Shown here piece by piece: positions 11,531-22,244 of a stretch of DNA of 64,000 nt (position 1 is the first letter of the stretch; each line of letters starts with the position of its first letter). The position numbers were made by a program, and so were the translations under genes. The stretch covers positions 434,001-498,000 of the forward strand of contig JAMYHL010000004.1 in the NCBI GenBank assembly GCA_025531455.1. The letters are read 5' to 3'. The notes under the pieces are model-generated. The model was not told where the DNA came from. It worked only from the letters and a program-made list of their open reading frames with translations, and searched no databases. Source of the stretch: Apiotrichum sp. Y4204. Lineage: Eukaryota > Basidiomycota > Tremellomycetes > Trichosporonales > Trichosporonaceae.

Positions 11531-12210
11531 GGTGGCAACAGGGGCGTCCGTGTGGTCCGACGACGGGGCACCGCCTGCTAAGATGGGAGAAGTTGAGGGG
11601 ACGGCTTGGGTTGAGGATGAGTTTATAAGACGAACAATAGGATGGGTAGAAGGTGGCTTCGAGATCGACAAGCGACGGGTTCGCAGTGGAGCAGTGCGGG
11701 GATTGTCAAACCGATCTAGCTGTTGTTGTGTCCAAGATGGTGACACGCTGACACGCCAACGTTACACCAGACCAACAATCGGGGGTTAAACCTTGGAGCC
11801 CAACAGCGGACTCAATCGACGAGACGGCCAGAAAGGGGTAACGGTAGGAGCGTGACACGCGCGCAGAGGTCCCGTGCGGATCGAAGCGTGCGGGTATCAA
11901 CGCGCAGACGACAAGTAGTAATCTACTGTACGATTCCGACTCTCAGTAACCAGGCGGCAGAGGGGGAAACAAGGGGAACTGTTGTATTGCTGTCCCGAAA
12001 AAGCTCAGAGGGGAGACTGCGACGTTCGCCTGGTCTTATGAATTGAGCCAAGAGGGCAGAAGCTGGAATGTGGGTGGAGATGGTGTGACAGGATCAAAGG
12101 AAACGGGGAACCGAGGGTTGAAGGAGCTGATCGATGCACACAGCGAAGGTGAGATGGGATCACAAAATCACAAGATAACAGCTGTCGGCTTGGAAGTAGA
12201 GATGAGGGTG

Positions 12211-12240
12211 GTGTGTGTGTGTGTGTGCGTGTGTGTATGT
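12211..12240. repeat. (GT)n microsatellite
   Basis: Imperfect GT dinucleotide run of about 30 bp with single interruptions. Confidence 0.9.
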
Positions 12241-12423
12241 GGTGCAAACGTGCGAGAGAGATTACGAGTCGTGGATCATGACAATGCACAGACGATGGAG
12301 CTCTGGCGAGAGAATGGCCATGGTATGTTTATCAGGTTGGGTGGTGTTGGTGTGGTGTGTCGGTGTCAGCAGTCCGCTGTGGCTGCGATCCGGATATCGT
12401 CCTTTGTCCCGAGAGTGGAACAC

Positions 12424-12515
12424 GAAAATGTTTGTGGGTTGGGTGGTGGTGCTGGTTTGGTGCTGGTGCTGGTGCTGGTGCGCACTGGTGATTGTGGTGG
12501 TGGTGGTGGTGGAGA
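12424..12515. repeat. GGT/GCT-rich simple repeat
   Basis: A run of GGT, GCTGGT and TGGTGG units, including four GGTGCT-like hexamers near 12450-12480 and five or more GGT triplets near 12495-12512. Confidence 0.85.
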
Positions 12516-15500
12516 GTGGAGAGCGAACTGTGCGATTGCGCCATGCACTGGAACGGAACTGCGAATGCGCAACTTGCCAAGGCTGCAGAGCTGCAGATCA
12601 GCCGCGGCGGGTGGCAAGGTCCAAGCGATCCAAAGCACAGCCAAGGGGGGGGCACAAGGGGTTGGTTGGGTGTGGGATGGAACTTGCCAAGCCAGAGGAT
12701 GAGGGAGGGCCGGGAGGGGCGTGCGAGGAGAGACCACGTCAGGGGTAGGCACCAAATGCATCCAACCAGAGTGGAAACGACATTCGGGCTGGAATGAGGG
12801 TGGGACTGGGGGGTGGTGAATGAGATCGATGGGATGGTCTCGGTGCTGCGTGTCTCGTGTCTCGTGTTGTTCTCCTAATCCGCCCTTTTGCTGCCCATCC
12901 CACGGGAATCTAAACCTCGGCCAGCTGTTCTGTTGCTGTTCTGTTGTTGTGCCAACCCTGGTCCTCCTCGAGCTCCGAGGACGGAGATCGCGCAGGAATT
13001 TGAGTGAATAAAAGTGTCCGCGTATGGGGTGCGCTATGCAGCTTTGCATACCGCGTCTGCCGCCACTGCCCCTGTGATCCTGTGACGACCTGCTCAACTG
13101 ACCGGCTAACACTCGTATCACAACGCTCACCAGCTGCACGGCGACAACAAGCTCACATGCGGGACATGGCAGTGCACGTTGCACAGAAAGCACAGACCAT
13201 TTACGCCAGGTCCGTGCCCTTCTCCTGCTCGTACACTTGGCACCACCGACGTGGGACCGCGGATCTGGCAAAGAGATGATGCGATGTCTGATTCGCGCAG
13301 ATCGACAGTCGTGCAAGTGCGACCTTTACTGGGCGCATTTTCAGAGACAGGGAGGTACAGTTCCCATTCTGTGTTCCCATTCTGTATGGCCAGTGCTTGG
13401 TGCGCTTGGTGATTCTACTCACACGTTGACGGTACCTGTGTATCGCATATATCGCATCGCATGCACCGCAAAAGTGGCGCTGGCCGCCGAATGCTAGCCC
13501 CTACCTGCACGCTGTTGTACCCAGCTGCTGCCCAACTTCCCGCCGGTCGATGATCGCTGAGCACAAGAGCACACAACCCCTTATCGCGCAGATCTCAAAC
13601 CTCTGACGCGATGAGAAGCAAAGAATCTGACCTTCCTATTGGACTACTAGCTTTTGAGTTATCTGCAGTGTTGGGCGCGTTGGGCGGCGATGCGGAAATG
13701 CTGACGCGGTAAGTTGGCATGATCCACTGGATCTCTACTTCTCAGGAGCCCCAAAGCAGACCGTTGTCGGTCCCGGACTAGCCGAGCTCGGAGGGCGCCA
13801 CGGCGTCGCCGCAGCGTGCGACAGCGGTGTATCAGGCCACCAGGCCACCAGGGCGATGCGCAACGCGAATGCCAACTCTCGGGGCGTCCAATGAACGGTC
13901 ATGTCATGACTGGGCTGGGACCGAACAAAGGTATGTTGTGGGAGCTCATGCTCCAGCTGGCCGATTGCTGACCTAGAAGGCTTAACGGACGCGCTCGCAC
14001 CGTCAAGCCGGCTCATACAGGAAAAGCGTTTGGAAGATTTACGAGCAGGAGCAAGAACTGGATTCGTGGACTAGCGTAGTCGAGGATCGAGGAGCCCACC
14101 AACCTGATGCTGTTGGCCACTCCCCAACACCGGTTCGGCTCCTTCACAACTGCCGGTTGCTCCTGATGCCTGATGTCCTGCCATCCTGATGGAGACCAGC
14201 AGCGCATATATCGGCGCTCGAGTCATAGAGTGACGTTTGTACTCACATGCTGGCAAGGTAGCCAGACAGATCATTGACCTTGCAAGTGGTCACCGAGCAC
14301 CGAGAGTGACGCGCAAACCCTCATATCCCTACCTGCTGCTAACGGGCTCCTTCTCTGTTGCCCAATACATTCGATCAAGCCACCGATGACACGCCCTCGC
14401 ACGCCACAGACGACAGCGGGTTGCCTTGTTCCGGTCACGAGTGTGGAGCATCCCTGCCGCCGGAGGCTGGGGTCCGTAAACGTGCAAACACCTGACACAC
14501 AGCGCGCAACTGCGGCAGTGGCAGTGGCCGCGCAGTGGTACTGTCGACACATTGGCGAAGTGCAAAGTTGCATATCGCATCACCGCGTTACTTTCTATCC
14601 CGGACCTGTTCGTGTCGTGCCCGTCACGCCGACAGGAACCAGTCGCCCGACGCGTCGCGGTGTCACGCGATCACGCTCGAACGGCTCGAGTCGATGTTTG
14701 CATATTCGAGTCGTTCGGAGTTTGATCTGTGGTTTCTGAGCCGTTAGGCTTACAGGGAGATCGATACGGGGGTGCGATTGTTTTATCTCTGTATCTTCTT
14801 CCCAGACATCCAAGCAAGACAAACTCATGGCATTCAAAGCCGTCACAAGATGTACAAGATACAGAGATACACTTCACAACACACCTCGTGACCATGTGAT
14901 GACGAGATCGACGAGAGATCCATCGTGGCGGCGGCTCTGGTGCCGCCAAAGGAAGAGAGACGAGATACGATGCAGGTCTTTGACAATAGATGAAGAAGCT
15001 CTGCTAGCTCTGATTGCTCTGGGCTCTGATAAGCTGATTATCATCAGCACAGTGGCCCTCCAGCCCATGCAGCCCAGTGGCCTGTGGCCACTGCAAGCGC
15101 GATGCCAAAAAGTTTTGAAGGCTGCGGGGGGACCCGAACCGCGTTCAGAGGCTGTATTATCCATCCGCGCGTCCGCAAGGCAATGGTTGGCATACCTCCA
15201 GCCAGCAAGTTTCCCTAAACTCCGCTGTGCACCGCTGCGCTCAGAATCGAACGCAGGCCCCCATGGGAAGAGGACTTGTGGTTACAAGTGGGAGGAACCT
15301 ACTCGTCACTCAGTAAACCACACCGTCAACACACCTTCAGTTAGAGGATCGTGCGGAAAATTACCACATTGGGAAATTTCGGAACATGGTGGTCACCAAT
15401 TCACCAACTCTGGTGGTGGCGATGGCGAACGCGTAGAATCACGCCGAACCCGTCGAGGTTGTCTGTAGATCGCCACGTCCATACAGGCTCCCAGCATGGC

Positions 15501-16384
15501 CAGCATCGAGGTCGAGCAGCCGCGACGCAGACCCGTGTTCCAGGCAAGTCGGAGGCGCTGAACTCGACTTCCGCTGACTCTTCTCCTCCATCAAAATGGG
15601 CGGAACCCCGTCTGCGTAATGGAGCCCTGTGGCGTGGGCTGCGCTGAGGAGAGCGGACAGTGGAACCCAGAGACTCCGGTTCAACATGAACACTCAGTCA
15701 TATGTCTATGTCACAAGCTACTGGTATGAGGCTGCTTTACTACAAGCTGAAGATATCCAGCATTCGCCAGTTGCTTGTTGCAAGTTGCTTATTGATGGCT
15801 GACAGTTGGCACTTGAGGATAGGCTACCAAGCAACGTCGTCTAGCAAGCTAACAAGATACGATTCCCAATCGTCCTCACGCGGGCGTGAACGGCCCGCTT
15901 TGTTGAGGTTCCCAGCTTCTGTGCCACGCCGTGATCACTACAACTTACTGTATGTCTATCGATGATTGAGGAGCAGTCAATACACATGCGCTATAGGTTG
16001 CCCCACCCATGCATGACCAATATAATCCCCACCAAATGGCACAGTACGCCATCGAGGTCATGATTTCCACGCATGCACCCTCGAGCGCAGCCTGCAGTGC
16101 AGCGTGCAGTGGAAGGCGTTGACAATGGCGGCGAGCAGAGGTGCTGGTTGGTCATGGTTGGGGGGGTCATTGGCCTTCCTGACCTCCACCGTACCACCAT
16201 GGCCATCAGGCACGGGGCATGAACACATTCAAGCATGCTACATGCTACATGGCTAGCGCGCGCCATTCAGCACGTCCGCACAGAAGCAACTCTTACTCAC
16301 TTTTGACACAACGTCTGTCATTCTACGTCCTACCAGCTCACTCGCTTCACGAAACGACTCCCCCCATCCCGGGTCACTACTACC

Positions 16385-17088
16385 ATGTCGACAACTCCGC
16401 CAACGCAGGACGGCACGGCCACGGCCGTGATCAAGAGCGTGGACAGTGAGTCCAGCGTCCTGGCGTCCTGGCGGGTCGGCGGGGCCATGTCCATGTCAAT
16501 GCCCACGTCGACGTGACTGGCCAACTGCCTCCCGAAACTTTTTACTGTTCTTTCTGACGCCAGTGTCCGAGGACATGCAGAGCGACGCGATCAGCGTCGC
16601 CGCCGCCGCGCTGGCCAAGTTTGAGCTCGAGAAGGATGTCGCCATGTACTGCAAGAAGGAGTTTGACCGCATGCACAGCACGACGTGGCACTGCGTCGTG
16701 GGCAAGCAGTGAGTGTTGGCCGGCTTGGAGGCGGGGTTTGGGGACGTAAGGACGTGGAGCGCGCGAGCGCGAGCAGAACACGCGTTTCTCGGCGAGCATC
16801 AGCCGGTAACGTCGTAGCTTGCAGGTCGTGTAGGTGGTCTGAAGACACCCCTGGAAGCCCCTGCCTCTGACTTATCGACGTCTCGCCGTTGACCTGTGTC
16901 TCCTCACTGGCATCCGCTAGAGTCTTCTCTATGAACTTCTACTGACCTCCAGTTTCGGCAGCTTTGTAACTCACGGTAAGCGCCTCTGCTGATAGCAAAA
17001 CGCTAGCAGGCAACTGACATCAGAAACAAAGCATTTCATCTACTTCTACATCGGCCCGATCGCCTTCCTGCTGTGGAAGACGTCGTGA
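16385..17088 (+). CDS. DYN2: Dynein light chain, LC8 type
   Basis: LC8/DYNLL-family hub protein: a homodimer that binds short linear motifs in dynein intermediate chain and many other partners. Four exons: 16385-16445, 16564-16708, 16953-16975 (23 nt), 17024-17088, totalling 97 residues, close to the family length of about 90. Family signatures in order are [40 protein letters not shown] and [18 protein letters not shown]. The beta-strand FGSFVTHE that forms the target-binding groove is split by intron 3. The first exon adds a short non-conserved N-terminal tail. The ATG lies in the context CTACCATGT. Confidence 0.96.
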
Positions 17089-17734
17089 GCAAATTCGGGT
17101 CCGTAGGGCGCATCGGACGGGCACGAGTCGATGTGGACTCGTGCCCCAGTGTGCTTTTGCCGCTGTCGTCCATGTCGAAATCTCGGTCTCGATTCCGTCC
17201 AGCCGCCTGATTGTTATGTTTTCCGCTTCCACTTGGCTCCCTCCCGATTCCCTCTCGCCGGTACCCCATCTCGTATTTCGCCAGCCGTATCGAGGCTCCG
17301 CATGTCCATTGTCCGCGTCTCCTGCATCCCCTCCTCTGGGTATCTGTGCCATCTATAGAACCAGGCATGTATAGTCTGCCTGCAATCAGGCTGTCTCTGA
17401 GTCCCTGATGCGGTCCTATGAGTGTTCGGGGACTGGGGTCGAACGTGTCATCTCAACGTTCTATGCCTGGCCCGCCACTCTGCCGCCCTGCCTCAGCTGC
17501 GCGTTATATGGTCTCCATAGAACGAGTCCTACTAACAATGGACGCCGGGTCTACGGATGAGACGTCCCGTCCAACTCTAACACGTCACAGGTGACGATAA
17601 TGATCACACTCGGTTTCTGATGCGCCCCACGTTGCCTACTCCTCAACATCGTCACATTCTGGCCATGCGCGGCACTGAATGATGGTCGCCCTTCCCGCTC
17701 ATGTCTTCCCCCCACGGACATGGGGGCGTTCCAA
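17089..17734. other. Convergent intergenic region LC8/EAF3
   Basis: 646 bp between two 3' ends. No gene seen; likely 3' UTRs. Confidence 0.6.
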
Positions 17735-19046
17735 CTATGTGCGCGACATGTTCTGGTACTGCGTAGTCGTCGTCTCGTACTCCTTGACGAAGAGGCGCTT
17801 CTGCTCCTTGATCATCCACCTGTGGCGTCAGCTCCAGCGCGGTCGTCATCCTGCGGCGTTCCGCATCTTACTCACTTCATTATGTCGTTTATACATTCAC
17901 GGAGGATGTTCAGTGACTCGGTGTCAATGTTGGTGTAAGCGATGAAGGGACCAAAGTTGACGAAAAGGCGTAGCAAATGCTCGGCACCATAGATCTCGCT
18001 CATGGGTTTGTCGGCTGATGCACGTTTCTGCTCGACATATTGTGCCCGCTCGAAACGATACAGCAGGTTGTTGCCAAGTGCTTTGTCAAAGTACAATGTG
18101 ATCCCCTGAATAATTTCGGAAAGCAGAGCGGTAGCGCGGCTGAGGTGAGAAACTGGACAACCACCATGCAACTCACGGTGTACGGTCCTTCCGATTTGCG
18201 TTTGCGTATTCCCTGTACTCCTCCAGCAGCTCGCGGACGTTCGGTTTGCGCGGCAGCGTGACCAGCTGGTTGTTCTTGGTCACATTCTCCCAGTCATCCA
18301 CAAGCTGTAGCTTGAGTACATCAGGGATCACAATTTTGACCTCTGGCCGCTTGAGATACTCGGCCTCCTGCGACGATGTGAGCTCAAGTCTACAATGACG
18401 ATCTCCGATAGATTAGCAACTTACAGTGTCAAGTCCAGTGTCCCGTGCGCGCTTCCTGCTTCCGTCCGCCTTCTTCCCTGTCGCCTTCGTCTCCTTCCCC
18501 TTGGCCGATGGTGCTGGGCTGTCCGTTGCCGTCGAGGCGAGTCCACGGTTCTTCTTGCTCTGGGCCTCAAGAAGTGCCCGGCGCTTGGCAAACCCAGCCT
18601 CATTCAACTTGAGGAGGCGCATTTCTGGGACCCATTCATCCCACCTGTCACCGTTAACAATGCACGAGCCTCCGCTTGCAACCAAGGTCCATGCACTCAC
18701 GTCTGCTTCCATCCCTTGTAGTGGATGAAGTAATGCGGTCCCGTTGAGCCGAGCAGTGTGTTGGTCTCGTTCCAGTTCTCTGCGAGAAGGATCTGTGTGC
18801 GAAAGGAATTGTGTGATAGCGTACAGTTCGGCGTCCGGGACAGAAAGCGAGAATCAGTCAGCACAGTGGTTCTCATGCATCCAAATCCACGCGTCCAACA
18901 CGCGTAAAAGTTCCACACAGTTGTTGTAAACGTTTTGGTATGCTACTCACGCGGGCCTCATAGAGAAGGGGACCGTGGTAAGCGAGAACATACTCGTCGG
19001 TCGTAAACTGGTTGGGATTGTGTTGGGGGCTATTTTGAGATGCCAT
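17735..19046 (-). CDS. EAF3: Chromodomain MRG protein, Eaf3/MRG15 type
   Basis: Shared subunit of the NuA4 histone acetyltransferase and Rpd3S deacetylase; its chromo-barrel reads H3K36 methylation. Six exons on the minus strand: 19046-18951, 18792-18701, 18644-18425, 18367-18177, 18139-17876, 17819-17735, 315 residues. The N-terminal chromo-barrel has [22 protein letters not shown] and [15 protein letters not shown] basic linker ([20 protein letters not shown]) leads to the MRG domain with [60 protein letters not shown] and the C-terminal FVKEYETTT. Exon 4 could start 15 nt earlier (18382) at another in-frame AG, adding five residues in the linker. Length matches the family (about 300-400). 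Confidence 0.95.
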
Positions 19047-20672
19047 GGTCGCTAGAGTGATCGGAATGCAAAGCGGTATGCTGTAAAATGAAGAGGAGCT
19101 GCCTGGGAACATTATTAGACGCGTTTCGAAACCCAACGAGTGTTTGTTGGGTGTCGGGGTCAGTAAATGAGTCGACTCACAGCGTAGATGACGCGTCCCA
19201 CAATCAACCTTTTAATCCTCCGTCGTCACGAACGAATGCACGGAATGGCGCGTATCACAACGTTCCTCTCGTGCAGGCGGTCGTGATGAGCCCAGTGATG
19301 TTAACGGAACACAAGTGTGGCCGGTGTGACAGGTCGATGTTGTCTCCCCCGCCAGTATTGTTCGCAATGTTTCGCCGCGAAAAAGTCTTCCTTGCCAAAG
19401 GGGCGACGTCGTTTCCCGGATAGCCCTTTTCTGTCAGTTCTACCACTGTGATGCATTGGTCGTATCGGAGGAAATATTCTGCGTGAGTAACCTACCGTTC
19501 GGCAGTGAGGACGAGGATGAGAATGGGTCAGTAGGATGGGTTTAGTGATGAGGATGTTTGTGGGAGGTGGGGTTGCGGAGGAGTGGGGCGGAGATGATTG
19601 GTGATGAGAGGAGGGCTGAGCGTAGTGTAAGGGCACCCCCTGGGTGACACAATTGGGTGTGCATGCATGCATTGTCTCTGGCTCTTCTGTGGGTGAGACC
19701 TGGAGGGCCAAAATCACACAACACACACACACACACACACATACACACAGCCCATTAGACTAGCATACTAACACGGAACTAATTGAGACCGGGGATCGGG
19801 TTTATTCAGGACATCACGTGAATAACACGTTCTTTCAAGACATTACAAAACCTTCCTTGGCAGCTTGGAGCTTGGCAGTCATCAAGCATTTTGGTTCCGT
19901 CGCCGCCGAAAGCGGGTTGATCAGCATCTGCCGCATCGAGCATCTGGCATCCATTCACCTGAACAACCCGTCCTCTGTGTGAGACGGTCTTGTTCTTTGA
20001 CCATCACTTGCTCCTTTCACAAAGGTTGTTGGCCACCACCCTCAACCACCCCTCCCGACGTGCTTCACACCTCGCGAACAGCTCAGCGCTCTCCGCCGCA
20101 CCTCCTCCGGTAGCTGCCGTCTTCCGAGGAGTCCGCGTCCATTTCTCTGGTTTCCAGGTTTTGCGTCGAGAGCTTACGCTTAGGGGTTACAAACACGTCT
20201 GGGGTGGATAGGCCTTGGTGAGTAGCTAGCTGCTGTGGCCGCTTCCTGGCTCTCTTCAATTCAATAGAGGGAAATAAGAGTGTTCAAAAGACACTGCTCG
20301 ACTGCGAGACAGAGCCTATGCGCATTCAGTTGCTGTCGCCATCATATCTCATGCAGACCCCATTTGCGACTCTGATGTCGCCGCCAGCCGTCCGAATCAA
20401 CAATAAGAAGTGTGGAACAATAGAGTGCTGACACACTGTTCTTTTCCTTCCGAATTTTGTTTTCCGCCGCATTCCCAGCTCACTGTTGGTGTCGCGCACG
20501 CTCCTTTCCTCGAGTTTGCTGTTCACTTTGTGCTGACACTTTCTCGTCTCAATGCCCCACGCTAATTTCCCGTTTCTCGTTTTACTGCATCATCTGCAGA
20601 TCGGTCTCATAAAGCCAGAACGCCTGGTATTGTCGCTATTTGAGTCGGTTCTCCCCTCCAAGCGTCTACACA
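19047..20672. other. Divergent intergenic region EAF3/TFIIB
   Basis: 1.6 kb between two start codons, so both promoters lie here. It holds a CA-rich microsatellite (19716-19749). No convincing open frame. Confidence 0.6.
19716..19749. repeat. (CA)n microsatellite
   Basis: About 34 bp of CA dinucleotides with minor interruptions, in the EAF3/TFIIB intergenic region. Confidence 0.9.
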
Positions 20673-22244
20673 ATGGCAGGCATTGCGGGACCCAGGGGTC
20701 CAGTGGTGGGTATCTGAAGAGTACCTTCTTCGCTGTAAGCGTGCTGACACGGCGCTCTTTGATCCATTTTGCTTGTTATCTACTTTCTGCACTGTAGGGC
20801 AAGTACGGTCAACCGGTTGTGCCGAACCTCGCTGTTCGCCACCTCTGTCCGAACTGTCAGATTGACCCGCCGAATATCATCGAGGAGTACAGTCACGGTG
20901 ACCTTGTTAGTTGGGGTAGAAGTAGAGTCCTAACAGTCTAGGTCTGCGCTGATTGCGGTACCATTCTCGGTGACCGCATCGTTGATACCCGCAGCGAGTG
21001 TATGTGTGCTATCGCAGAATTCTTACTGACATCGCAGGGCGTGTATGTCTTTAGATTGAACCAAGATATCAACTAACATTCAGACGTTTGCTGGCGACGA
21101 GGGTGGCGATGACCCATCGCGTGTCGGTGGCCCCAGCAATCCGCTTCTTGCGAATCAGCCTCTTGAGACATCGATCTCCGCGCGTGATGGCCGAACCGGC
21201 ATGTCTCGAGACCTTCAGCGTGCACAGAGCCGAGCCAATCAACAGGCAAACGGGCCGGGCAAGGGTTCAAATCCAGCCCAGAGGCAAGCTGCTTGGGCGC
21301 GTATTGCCGAGTTGTGCGACGCGATGCAGCTTCCGCGTGCTGTCATCGAGGGTGCACAACATGCCTACAAGGTCGGCGATGAGATGCGCGCATGGCGCGG
21401 CAAGAGCGACGAGGTACTCATGTGTGCGAGTATCATACTCGCCGGTCGCGCATTGGGCGCTCCTCGTTCGTTCCGTGAGGTCGCGACTGTAGCCAAAGTG
21501 CAGAAGGCCGAGTTGGGGAAGGTCTTCCAGGCGCTTAAGAAGGCCGTTGGCGAATCTGGTGTCAATATCGAAAAGCAAAACACTGCCGAACAATCGGCAG
21601 AGGGTCTGCTAACTCGTTTCGTCAACTATCTCGACTTGGGCACTGCAGTGTTCAACGCGGCGAAGCACATCACTGCTGCAGCAGTCGCAAAGTCGCCTAT
21701 CGATGGACGCAGTCCTCTCTCGATTGCTGCTGGCGTGTTATATTTCACCTGTATCCTCTTTGAGAAGTCAACCTCGTCCAAGGAAATCGCCCAGGTCGCC
21801 GGTGTCTCAGATTCTACCATCAAGCTGTAAGTGACCCAATTTTGGAGCGTGGGTGCTCACCGGTGAAGCATCACCAAGAAGGTCTCTGAAGACGTAGATG
21901 CGGTCATTCGTCCTGAATGGGTGCGTAACAATTGGCTGCACTTTGTGTACCTTGCTAATCTGCGCCAGGCCAAGCAGTTCCCCACGGGCTATGCTAACTT
22001 GGTCTCGCTCGGCAAGGCCAACAAGGCCTCGCGCTCCGGCACTCCTGCCAATGGCAAGGACAAGGATGGCGAGATGGAGGAGTCTAAGGATGAGCCGCAG
22101 CAGAACGAAGCAGGGTCAAAGGCCAAGGAGAATGGCAAGGGCGACAAGGACAAGGGTGACAAGGACAAGGGCGACAAGGGTGACAAGAGCTCTAAGAGTG
22201 ACAAGGGCAAGGACGACGAGAAGAACGCCAAGGATGCCAAATGA
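20673..22244 (+). CDS. SUA7: Transcription initiation factor IIB (TFIIB)
   Basis: General RNA polymerase II factor that bridges TBP-bound promoters to the polymerase and helps set the start site. Seven exons: 20673-20705, 20798-20905, 20942-20999, 21038-21042 (5 nt), 21084-21826, 21869-21920, 21969-22244, 424 residues. The N-terminal zinc ribbon has C28-x2-C31 and C49-x2-C52; the B-reader/linker follows (DTRSEWRTFAGDE), then two cyclin-like repeats (AELCDAMQLPRAVIEGAQ... and NYLDLGTAVFNAAKHI...VAGVSDSTIKLITKK). The 5-nt exon supplies the last two bases of W67 and all of R68, between introns of 38 and 41 nt. The last exon adds a lysine/aspartate/glycine-rich tail absent from the usual TFIIB core (316-345 residues). 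Intron 5 uses an AAG acceptor. Confidence 0.95.
22104..22241 (+). repeat. Low-complexity GAC/AAG/GGC repeat coding TFIIB C-terminal tail
   Basis: Imperfect repeats of codons for K, D and G (KGDKDKGDKDKGDKGDK and similar) form the last 40-45 residues of the TFIIB product. Confidence 0.85.

Larger units (their letters stand above)
11531..16384. other. 4.85-kb gene-poor region between KHA1 and LC8
   Basis: I find no splice-supported coding gene. Open frames (for example 12043-12748 +, 12366-13316 -) are translations of GT-, GGT- and CT-rich low complexity and match nothing I recognise. The left end (11531 to about 11900) should be the KHA1 5' leader and promoter; about 16200-16384 should be that of the LC8 gene. 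The middle could hold a non-coding RNA, but nothing in sequence alone proves it. Confidence 0.5.

Noticed and set aside
11530..11746. Longer KHA1 N-terminus from an upstream in-frame ATG
   Set aside because: The extra 70 residues are low complexity and not typical of the family; the ATG at 11530 has the better context.
12043..13316. Frames of 177-316 codons in the KHA1/LC8 gap
   Set aside because: Composition follows GT, GGT and CT simple sequence; no conserved motif or splice-supported extension.
15215..15310. Possible minus-strand tRNA (GTTCGATTC T-loop-like sequence)
   Set aside because: The T stem does not pair and no acceptor stem or anticodon arm can be formed.
21262..21274. Perfect tRNA B-box-like sequence GGTTCAAATCC
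   Set aside because: It lies inside a TFIIB coding exon and no cloverleaf or A-box can be built around it.
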